DNA of 19,810 nt from Baffinella frigidus (lineage: Eukaryota; Cryptophyceae; Cryptomonadales; Baffinellaceae), in NCBI GenBank assembly GCA_026770585.1, contig MU647178.1, forward strand, positions 12,593 to 32,402, given 5' to 3'. This document shows positions 8,375 through 17,000 of this stretch, piece by piece; positions within the stretch are counted from its first letter, which is position 1; every line of letters starts with the position of its first letter. The translations under genes and the position numbers were made by a program. Below the pieces are notes generated by a model. It had not been told where the DNA came from. It saw nothing but the letters and a program-made list of their open reading frames with translations, and did no database searches.

Positions 8375-8671
8375 GAGGTCAGCTCCGCGGAGGAGGCGGA
8401 GTCGAGCGTGGTTTCAAGCGAGGACGACGACGACGAGAACGAGGAAGCGCGTGAGGCAGAGGCGCGGGCGGCAGCGGCGCACCGAGAGGGGATCGCCATA
8501 GCAGGCGCGCCCCCGCTCCATGCTTTATGCGTGCCTCACCCACTAGTGATCGCCTTGGGGGGGACCCTGATATGTACCGGAGTGGATTGGTAATCCGAGT
8601 GCACCTGCAGGATTGTGAGACCCCAGGGCCTTGACCTGGAGAATTGTGTGCCCCGTGTGCCGTCTCGAACC
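8271..8671 (+). repeat. Duplicated ~62-bp block flanking the acidic frame
   Basis: GGATTG(C/T)GAGACCCCAGGGC through GTGCCCCGTGTGCCGTCTCG occurs at 8271-8332 and 8610-8671. The middle differs while the ends are near-identical. The duplication brackets the candidate acidic exon at 8375, the same arrangement seen around the eIF5B exons. Confidence 0.75.
8375..8450 (+). CDS. Candidate acidic exon, possibly N-terminal eIF5B
   Basis: After an acceptor-like GGGCAG the frame reads EVSSAEEAESSVVSSEDDDD then ENEEAR. A good donor GC^GTGAGG follows at 8451; the frame stays open beyond it (...EAEARAAAAHREG). eIF5B proteins carry long, poorly conserved acidic and charged N-terminal regions, and a similar acidic exon follows at 10973. 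Ending at 8450 would leave phase 1, which does not join the phase-0 exon at 10973, so another exon or a different end is needed. Composition alone cannot prove this is coding. Confidence 0.35.
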
Positions 8672-8723
<52 letters not shown>

Positions 8724-8724
8724 C
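8671..8724 (+). repeat. (TC)n microsatellite
   Basis: About 25 CT dinucleotides with two CCTC interruptions directly follow the second copy of the 62-bp block. The Leu/Ser and Glu/Arg runs translated here are artefacts of this tract. Confidence 0.9.
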
Positions 8725-9003
8725 GCCCTCAAGCCGAGTCGGAGCCGATGTGCACTGCTCAATCTCCCGGGGGAGGCATCCAGCGTACTTTCGCGTCTCA
8801 CTTTCGGGGGTGCGGGGTGCTGGTCCTGCTGAGAAACAGGCTCGGTGGGGGTGCGTACATGGCGGCCGTGTTGATATTCATGCGGGTCTATGCGGGTGTG
8901 CAGCGAGGAAGCGACGAGAGACGGACGTGGAGCTCGAAACCTTGGCAGGCAGGGGGGCAGGCAGGGGGACGGGGCGGAACGTGCAGGGCGGGTACACCAG
9001 CGA

Positions 9004-9167
9004 TGAGGCACGCTCCCTAGCTCTGCCTCACTCGGGTTGACCGACTATTCTCAAGTTGGCATGCTGGGTGTGCGGTACAAATCCCTCAAGTTTGCAGCGG
9101 GAAAGAGCCCGGGCTCACCAAATTCAAACTGGTGGGCCCAAATAGACTCAAGACTGAGGCACGCTCC
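9004..9167 (+). repeat. Dispersed repeat copy 2 between 13-bp direct repeats
   Basis: The segment at 9036-9152 matches 2575-2690 in motif order (TTGACCGACTATTCTCAAGT, GCGGTACAAA, AAAGAGCCCGG). TGAGGCACGCTCC occurs at 9004 and 9155, on either side. The right copy could be a target duplication or another local duplication. Confidence 0.55.
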
Positions 9168-9280
9168 GCGCCGACTCGAGCTGGGGATTCGTGGAATGGC
9201 CCCTGTATTCCTTGCACGAATCAAACGGTGGAGGGACGTTTGGCGTTGATCGCTGCGTCGTCAGGATGGAGGGTTTAGTC

Positions 9281-9600
9281 TTGAACATGGTGTATGGCTG
9301 TGCGTGTTGCGTTGATGGAGGTCTCTCGCAGCCTCGGGCAGCGCGAGTTATCCGGAGAAACCCTTTTTTCTTTCATATGATGGCAACGAAAATTATTACA
9401 CAATTCGTTTTTATTAGTAACATTAACGCCTCGGGTAGATGCATCGAGAGACCTCCATCAACGCTACACGCACAGCCATACCCCATGTTCAATCCCAAAA
9501 TCGCACAGCCATACCCCATGTTCAATCCTAAAAGCCATACCCCATGTTCAAGCCTAAAAAAAACAATGTTCAATCCTAAAATTTGGCCTCTGGGCGTGTG
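9281..9600. mobile_element. Large palindrome with embedded half element and tandem tail
   Basis: The arm beginning TTGAACATGGTGTATGGCTG at 9281 returns inverted at about 9445-9492, with inner arms GGAGGTCTCTCG/CGAGAGACCTCC. The loop holds half of a TACTACAC-core element (9351-9432; TTTCATATGATGGCAACGAA). After the palindrome, CATACCCCATGTTCAATCC is tandemly repeated to about 9576 with decay. Confidence 0.7.
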
Positions 9601-10003
9601 AAGTCCTGGTGTATGGCTGTTCATGGAGGACGCCATGGGGGGGGGGGGGGTCTATGTTCCAGCTGCGGTCAGCAGGAAGCAGGCGTCCCCCGGGGGGGGG
9701 GAGTAGTACCAACGGCTGGGCCGCCAATCAAGCGCAAAGTTGGGGTGGTTGTGTGTACCCACACAGAGGGCTACGAAGGGATTTTCGGCCCAAATCGGGC
9801 CACCTTTCTGTTACCTGATCCGTAGGAACCCCCCTATGCCCCTACGGGTTGCCTACCGTAGGGTCCTAGGTCTTATCACTTAGGGGCTATTTAAAATCCC
9901 GTCGTAGTCCGCGTGGCTAGGCGCGTCACAAGCTGTAGGTCCCGATCCTAGAACATAGGTATGATCCTAGGCACCCATGGCGGCGCCTGCAGCATATGCG
10001 TGC
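9601..10003. other. No gene; homopurine and CCTAGG-rich remnants
   Basis: It holds G runs at 9638-9649 and 9692-9701, GCCTACCGTAGGGTCCTAGG (a fragment of the CCTACGGTAGG family, about 9849) and two further CCTAG motifs. The open frame at 9583-9825 is Gly-rich and unconvincing. Confidence 0.5.
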
Positions 10004-10151
10004 AGCTTTATCCGGGGAAACCTATTTTTCTTTCATTTGATGGCAACGAAAATTACTACACAAATGCTTTAATATTACTAATAAGAACGAATTGTGTAGT
10101 AATTTTCGTTGCCATCAAATGAAAGAAAATTAGGTTTCCCCGGATAAAGCT
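10004..10151 (+). mobile_element. TACTACAC-core element with AGCTTTATCCGGGG arms
   Basis: A 148-bp palindrome with ends AGCTTTATCCGGGGAAACC...GGATAAAGCT and arms TTTCTTTCATTTGATGGCAA. The core AACGAAAATTACTACAC...GTGTAGTAATTTTCGTT is that of the 1203 subfamily, but the arms are wholly different. It is the complete version of the half element at 9351. Confidence 0.85.
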
Positions 10152-10198
10152 GACTCGCGCTGTGCATGAGTTGTTTTCGCCCTATGCTCGTCTAATTT

Positions 10199-10406
10199 GT
10201 ACCGGGGGAACGCCTGGCCCCGTCCGATTTCATCTCGAAAGATAACTGAATCAGTTCCCTAATTAGCGTTTTCATTTAATTAGGAGGCCTAATTGAATTT
10301 ACTATGCCCTAATTACTTTCTCCTAATCAACCTCCTATTGAAACGGAACTAATTCAGTTATCTTCCGAGATGAGATTAGTACCGGGAAACGCCCTGGTCC
10401 CGTCCG
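10199..10406. mobile_element. CATCTCGAAAGATAACTGAA element between 28-bp direct repeats
   Basis: Palindrome 10231-10372 (CATCTCGAAAGATAACTGAA...TTCAGTTATCTTCCGAGATG) with TCCTAATCA/TAATTAGGAGG motifs inside. Direct repeats GTACCGGG(G/A)(G/A)AACGCC flank it at 10199-10226 and 10379-10406. A diverged second copy is at 17297-17439. Confidence 0.75.
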
Positions 10407-10521
10407 TATAGTACCAGAACCTAAACATGTAGGCATGCTGATGAGTGGACGTGGAAGAGATTTTTATTGAACATATGACGTCGGACCATGAACTTAAGGC
10501 GCCCAGAGAGGGCTCGAACCA

Positions 10522-10724
10522 TTGTCGAAATGGGCTTCGCGCGGAATCGAGGCCAGGTCAGGAAATCAGGAAAATTTCCAAAAACGGACTTTTGTGCTAT
10601 CTTAGGCATGATTTTTATCTCCAAATAGCATCTCCCAACCATAAGATGACACAAAAAGGCAAAAAAAATGGAAAATGTTGCTGACCTGACCTCGATTTTT
10701 TCCGCGCGGAGCCCATTTCGACAA
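10522..10724. mobile_element. TTGTCGAAATGGGC element, copy 1 (203 bp)
   Basis: Terminal repeats are TTGTCGAAATGGGCTTCGCG...CGCGGAGCCCATTTCGACAA. Inside are AGGTCAGG and its complement and AGATGACACAAAA. Compared with copy 2 (17769-18253) it lacks a 274-bp nested insert, so it acts as the empty-site reference. Confidence 0.85.
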
Positions 10725-10756
10725 CAAGTGCTTCTTACGACACTAAATGTACGTGG

Positions 10757-10967
10757 CCGCGCCAGGGAACAAGTTCCTTTTTTACACACACTCGTTGGCG
10801 CTAAAAGTGTTTAGTTGGCTTATTGTGGTACATACTTTTAAAACTCTGCCAGCAAACAGCTCCAATTCCCAACACTTGTGGCATGTTTCTCGGGTAGAAT
10901 CAACTTTACTTCTAGATCGTGTAGTAACATGGAAAAACGTTGAACGTTCGCCTTCTGACCTGGCGTG
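10757..10967 (-). mobile_element. CCACGCCAGG...CCTGGCGTGG element abutting exon A
   Basis: A 211-bp element whose left end is worn (CCGCGCCAGG) and whose right end is GACCTGGCGTG. It is the inverted counterpart of 17480-17690 over its whole length (CACACACTCGTT, GGTAGAATCAACTTTACTTC). AACAG and then exon A follow its right end, so the acceptor AG lies 5 bp beyond the element. Confidence 0.85.
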
Positions 10968-10972
10968 AACAG

Positions 10973-11041
10973 GAGGACGAGGACGAGGACGAGGACAGCG
11001 ACTCGGAGGAGGAGGAGGAGGCGGAGCTCGACCCTTCGCTG
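10973..11041 (+). CDS. eIF5B: eIF5B exon A: acidic segment
   Basis: Acceptor GAACAG^GAG and donor CTG^GTGAGG. It encodes 23 residues: [16 protein letters not shown] then AELDPSL. Acidic runs just upstream of the G domain are usual in eIF5B. Phase 0 at both ends joins exactly to exon B. The frame stays open past the donor ([12 protein letters not shown]), so retention is possible, but the donor is a strong match and exon B fits better. Confidence 0.75.
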
Positions 11042-14000
11042 GTGAGGAGAGAGAGAGCACGAGCTTATGAGGCTCTTGGTACCGATTGGGCTCAATTGTT
11101 TCAGGAGCAGCCGCGTGGCGTTGCCCTGAGCTAGATAGAACCAAGCAGTTTGATGCTAGACGGAACCAGGCAGCTTCGCTCCACCAACCCTCACAGTCTG
11201 GGCAAATCGGGGGAAATGGCTCCAAAAATTCCCTTGAAGGCCGTCGGATTCCGACGGCCTCCAAGGGGATTTGGTGTTTTTGACTTTTTCGATTTGCCCA
11301 AGTTGTGAGGGTTGGTGGCTTGTAGCTGACAGCGCAGTCGTCCTCTGTAACGCCAAAAGCTAACGCCAGCGAGGTACTTACATTCTCCGGATTGCCTACG
11401 GTAGGTAGGGGGGTCCCTACGACTTTATAACGCAAAACGATTTAAAAGTGGTGCCGTCCCCGAGGATCGTGTGCCACCCTGGAGGCAACTCTTGGGCAAA
11501 TCTCAAGTCCATCTCCCTTGAATGCACTCGGATCCCGAGTGCATTTTTATTGGAGTGAATTTAAGAAACCATCGATTTGCCCATACGTTGCCTCCAGGGT
11601 GGTGTGTGGGTGGGTGTCTTGCACTGGGAGAGGTTGGGTGTGTCTGGCACGGGGAGAGTTGAGGCTGAGGGGTCGTGCCGGACGAGCCAGGACAGTTTCA
11701 TCTCCACAAAAGTATTAATTAATTGCTTTTGGCGCAACGAAATTTACTACACAAATGCTGTACTATTACTTTTATGAGAGAACCGTGTAGTAATTTTCGT
11801 TGCCCAAAAGCAATTGATTAATACTTTTATGGAGATGAGGTTGGGACGATGGCTGGTGAAAGGCACATTATGAGTAGAGCGCTGTGCAGAGAAGTTGGCC
11901 ACGGGAATTAATGGAAAATCGAGAAATTAAAGCCATTTTGTCAACTTTTGAGAAATTTAGTACCATGAATTTCTCAAAAGTGGACAAACTGGCTCCAATT
12001 TCCCCATTTTCCCATTTTTCGGTGGCCAACTTCTCTGCACAGCGCTCCAGGCGTATCCACCACCAGCTGATGTTTGGTTGAGCGGAGTTTGCTCTGTTGG
12101 CTACGCAAAAAACGAAGCAATGCCAAACGTTGACGGTTTAGAACCAGCACCGTCAACTTTCCCCTTGGTTTCTCTAGGGAGAAAGAGACTTCATGGTTTC
12201 TTTGTTTTGGCGTGGCCTGCAGATGTGAAAACGCTGTATGGTGGCTGCAGGGGACGTGTTACCAAATCTCACGATATGGTGTTCATTTCTGGTTTTTGCT
12301 GAAAAGGTGTGGGAAGGAGGCGCGGCTGGAGCGCCCGAAACCTACAAACCCCTGGAGAGAGATTGATAATTTATTGCCAAACAACCAGCGTCAGCGCCAC
12401 ACATGCTCGACGCATTGTGCCACTTATTGTACCCCGTGTCGGCCGCTCATACGAGCATTTTTCGGATGGAGTCCAAGTCCACCTCCATACACCCCTACCG
12501 ATCCGACCCTACCCCACCCAAACCGTACGTCTTGGAGGGCTACGCAGGGATGTTTTTACCTGTAACACGCCTAGACGAGCCTGCGGCGCCGAAAACACCC
12601 AGAGAGTAACACGCTGGTAAATCCAAGGTTTGAAAATCGACGAATTGGTCTTGGTAAATCCGAGGTTTGAAAATCGACGAATATATTGGTCGGAGGAACC
12701 GTGTTTCTCGCTACAAGTCGATTGTACAACCGGACCGTGGCACACACTCAACACGCTGCGGTAGAGCCAATGTGGTAGGACTTGGCCAAATCGAACTTCG
12801 AACTTACAAGATTTCAACTTCTAGATGGGCCGTAATTATTAGTAAACACCATGATTTGTGCTGCAAAATTTGAATTTAAAACACTACATGTCCAAAAGAG
12901 TCCATCTAGAAGTTCGCATCCTCGTAACTTCGAAGTTCGCCCTGGCCAAGTCCTACCACATTGGCTCTACAAAACGATTTAAAGGAGGGGCCGGATGCCC
13001 CCGACGCGGGGCCCCTCACGCGCGACTACACTCGGAGCCACAACATTTCGCCTAAGTCAACTCCCCCTGAACGCTAGCGCCTAAAGTCAAATTGCCTGGT
13101 CCCAGACCAGGGTCCATCTAAACGAAATCATGGGAAAGTTGACTTGGGTGAGCTGGTCGACTGAGCTGAAATCTTGTGGGTCGAAGTGGACTAGCGTAGT
13201 GACTGATTTGAAACCCTCCACACCCCGCAACACGCGGCGACGCGAAAAAAAAAACCGGAGTATAACACGCTGCGGAAACCCTGAAAATCCCTGCCCTGCC
13301 GAGGGCCCCTGCCGAGGGCAAAATCCCTACGGAGGGCAGGGATTTTCCAAACATTCCTACCGAGGGCAGGGATTTCCCAAACATTCCTACCGAGGGCAGG
13401 GATTTTCCTCAGCGCTGAGGAAAATCCCTGCCCTCGGCAGGGATTTTTAGGGGGTTCCAGTCCTCGGCAGGGATTTTGAACCCTACACCCTGCATAGGTG
13501 CGGGCGAAGGAGGAGCGGCTGGGGCGGGTGCAGGCGGCGAAGGAGGTAGCGAAAGAGGAGAACCTCCTGCGTGCTCCGATCCTCTGCGTCCTCGGCCACG
13601 TCGACACAGGTAGCGAGCCTGGAAAAATTAGAGCGCTGTGCAGAGAAGTTGGCCACCGAAAAATAGGGAAATGGGGAAATTGGAGTCATTTTGTCCACTT
13701 TTGAGAAATTCATGGCACTTTTGAGAAATTCATGGCACTAAATTTCTCAAAAGTAGACAAAATGGCTCCAATTTCTTGATTTCCCATTATTTTCCGTGGC
13801 CAACTTCTCTGCACAGCGTTCTATCCAGTGGACAAATTGTAGCCGCGAAGAAAGTTGCCGAGGAACAGAACCGCGTGCGCGCGCGTATCCTCTGCGTCCT
13901 CGGCCACGTCGACACAGGTAGCGCGCTGTGCAGAGAAGTCGGCCACGGGAATTAATGGGAAATCGAGAAATTGGAGCCATTTTGTCAACTTTTGAGAAAT

Positions 14001-17000
14001 TTAGTACCATGAATTTCTCAAAAGTAGACAAAATGGCTCCAATTTCCCCATTTTTCCATATTTCGGTGGCCAACTTCTCTGCACAGCGCTCTAGCGAGCC
14101 TGGAACGACACAGGTAGCGAGCCTGGAAAAATTATCCAGTGGACAGATTGTAGCCGCGGAGAAAGTTGCTGAGGAACAGAACCGCATGCGTGCGCGTATC
14201 CTCTGCGTCCTCGGCCACGTCGACACAGGTTTTGAGCCTCTACCGCACAGGTTCTGAGCCTGTCAGATATCGGAAGAGCCCTGGAATCCACCGAGCTATG
14301 GTCCGCCTCGAGCATCGAAAAATCATTTTGTCACGTGATTATCGGAAATAATTTTGCCGCGTGTCGGGAGAGTGGCCGAGCGGGGTGGGGCGGCGTATGT
14401 TCATAGGGTATCAGACTAAAAAGGGGGTAGTTAGGCCTACGGAATTGCCTACCGTAGGCCGTAGGGCTCCCATGACCAAAAAGTCCTAGGATTTTGGCCT
14501 ACAGTAGGAGGTCCTAGGCAATGCCGTAGGCCTAACTACCCCGTTTTTATTTTATTAGCCTATGCCACCCTGGAGGCAGGGTGGAGGTATTTTGAGCATT
14601 CTTAAGTCAACTCTCCTTGGAATGGACTGATATCTCAGTCCCCCGTGATGAATGGATCTGGTACAAAACGGTCTTATAAGTATTTTAGTGGTACAAATCC
14701 TGTCAACTTTTGCGATAAAGGGTTATTCGGGATTGGCCGCAAGTCCCCTCCAGGGTGGAATGTGCGCGGAGATGCTCTGCGGATTTACGCGGCTAAGCAA
14801 GTGTTTTCCTCTCGGTGAAGATATGGTTCCGTGTGAGATCCGACTAAGGAAAGTGTTTCCTCTCGGTGGCCACGCTAGACCTGAGGGTGGTCAATCGCAA
14901 AAGTCAACTCACCACTGCCGCGAGGTCAACTTTTGGAAGAAAGCACGGAAATCTGTGCTTTCTGCAATTGAGTTGACTTTTGATTGCTCCCGGTCACGTC
15001 TAAAGTAGATATGTGTTTCCATGTGAGATCCACTAAGGACTAAGAAACGTGATTCCTCTCGGTGGTGGCAGGCAAGACCAAGCTTTGACTGACTGACTGG
15101 CTGGCTGACAGCGATCCTCACAGCATCCGCGCGCGGTGATGTGGACGGATGGGGTCTTGAGAAGGGACAAAACAGAGGCGGACAAAACAGAGGCGGGTGA
15201 GATGCGACTTAGCAAGCGTGGTTCCTCGCGCGGGTGGCAGGCAAGCCGACGCGTTGACTGACTGAGTGAGCGAGTGCGTGAGTGAGTGAGTGAGCGAGTG
15301 AGTGAGTGAGTGAGCGAGTGAGCGAGTGAGTGAGCGAGCGAGTGAGTGAGCGAGTGAGTGAGTGAGTGAGTGAGTGAGCGAGCGAGTGAGTGAGTGAGCG
15401 AGTGAGTGAGTGACTGACTGACTGACTCACTGAATCACTGACTCTCTGACTCACTGACTGGGGGCAGGCAAGACGAAGCTGCTCGACCGCATCCGCAAGA
15501 CCAACGTCCAGGTGCGAGGGTTCAGGGTGAGGGTGAGGGTGAAGGGTGAAGGGTGAAGGGTGAAGGGTGAAGGGTAGAGGGTGGAGGGTGAAGGGTGAAG
15601 GGTGAAGGGTGAAGGGTGAAGGGTGAAGGGTGAAGGGTGAAGGGCGAAGGGTGAAGGGTGAAGGGTGAAGGGTGAGGGTTCACCGTTCACCGTTCACCGT
15701 TCACCGTTCACCGTTCACGGTTCAGGGTGAGGTTTCAGGGTTCAGGGTTCAGGGTGCAGGGTTCAGGGTGAGGCTTCAGTGTTGAGTGTTGAGTGTTGAG
15801 TGTTGAGTGTTGAGCGTTGAGTGTTGAGTTTTGAGGGTTCAGGGTTCAGGGGATTGTTGAGGGTTGAGGGTTGAGGGTTAAGGGCCCGTCCAACCATATT
15901 TCAAATCCCAGAACCCCCCCCCTCCCCCCCCCTCATTTTCACCTGTGTATTCCTGAAATTTAATGGCACCCCTCGAGGCGACCCCCCACCTGCGGAACCC
16001 TGCCCCTGCCCCTGGCGGCGCCGCGAATACTGGCGCGTCCTAGTTTAGTACTGGCGTGTCCCAGTTTAGTACGGGGCACGTCCGATAAATACACTAGGGG
16101 TTTCGTCACGCCCCCAGCCGTGTAAGCGCTCTGCCTCCCTGCCTGGCACGCAGAGGCGAAAGGGGCGAATGTGCAGCGCTAGGGTGTGCAGGGTGTAGGT
16201 CTAAGGCCGAAGGTTTCGATGGAATCTCATAGAAAAACGGTTTTAATTAAAAAAAATCTGGCAGTGAAACTTACTACACACTATGAGTTTTACTAGTAAT
16301 ATTAAAGCATTCGTGTAGTAATTTTCATTGAATCCAATGGAATCGTTTTCACCGTGTTCGTTGCGGGGACCACTCGAGAATGCTAGAGGAGCCTATTTAC
16401 ATGTGGGGTTGTAAATGTTTGTACCAGGATAAGGTAAAGTAACCTCCTGACTGTGCAATGTGAGCAGAGTCACGTGACCATTCAAAGACAGTTACTACAC
16501 AAATGCCCTCTTTTCAAAGCACATCGGTTTTAAATAGGCCCCTCTAGCATCCTCGTGTGGGAGCAGGAGGGGGAGCGCATAGTTTCTGTGAGTAACGTGA
16601 CCAATCTCATCCCCGCAGGCATTTAAATTAAATGCTCGGAATGCATACTTTTGGCGTCAGAAAGTGCCAGAAGTTGCCAATTTCGCCACTTCAGGCAGAA
16701 TCTGACGCCAACAGTATGCATTTCGAGTATTTAATTTGAATGCCTGTGGGGATGAAATTGGCAACTTCTGGCACTTTCTGACGCCAAAAGTATGCATTTC
16801 GAGCATTTAATTTAAATCCCTGTGTGGATGAAATCGCGCCCGTGCCTGGTACAACGGGGGGGCACGCAGTAGATCTCCTACGGAAACACTTTTAATTTAA
16901 AAAACTGGATTTCGATGAAAATTACTACACGTTTGCTTTAATATTACTAGTAAAACTCGTCATGTGTAGTAAATGTCATTGCCGAAGTTTTTTAAATTAA

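Noticed and set aside
7391-8593. Long open frames of 180 and 218 codons on +, and 137, 119 and 210 on -
   Set aside because: High GC makes stops rare on all frames. The translations are low-complexity or Arg/Pro-rich, overlap each other on both strands and show no domain.
10500-10521. GGCTCGAACC, a reversed tRNA T-arm-like motif
   Set aside because: No acceptor stem or other tRNA parts on either side, also after removing the adjacent element; too short to call.
11042-11134. Continuation of exon A as coding ([16 protein letters not shown])
   Set aside because: A strong GTGAGG donor lies at its start, exon B joins in phase with the conserved charged linker, and the open frame soon ends in a stop.
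13281-13480. CRISPR-like array (repeated CCGAGGGCAGGGATTTT)
   Set aside because: Spacers are absent or near-identical, copies occur in both orientations, and the locus is a eukaryotic intron.
14364-14440. tRNA-like start GGGAGAGTGGCCGAGCGG
   Set aside because: It matches a tRNA A-box (TGGCCGAGCGG), but no anticodon arm, B-box or pairing acceptor stem follows within 90 bp.
15209-15690. Repeat proteins (SLTHSLTR and SPFTLHP) on the minus strand
   Set aside because: They are direct translations of tetranucleotide and heptanucleotide satellites inside an intron.
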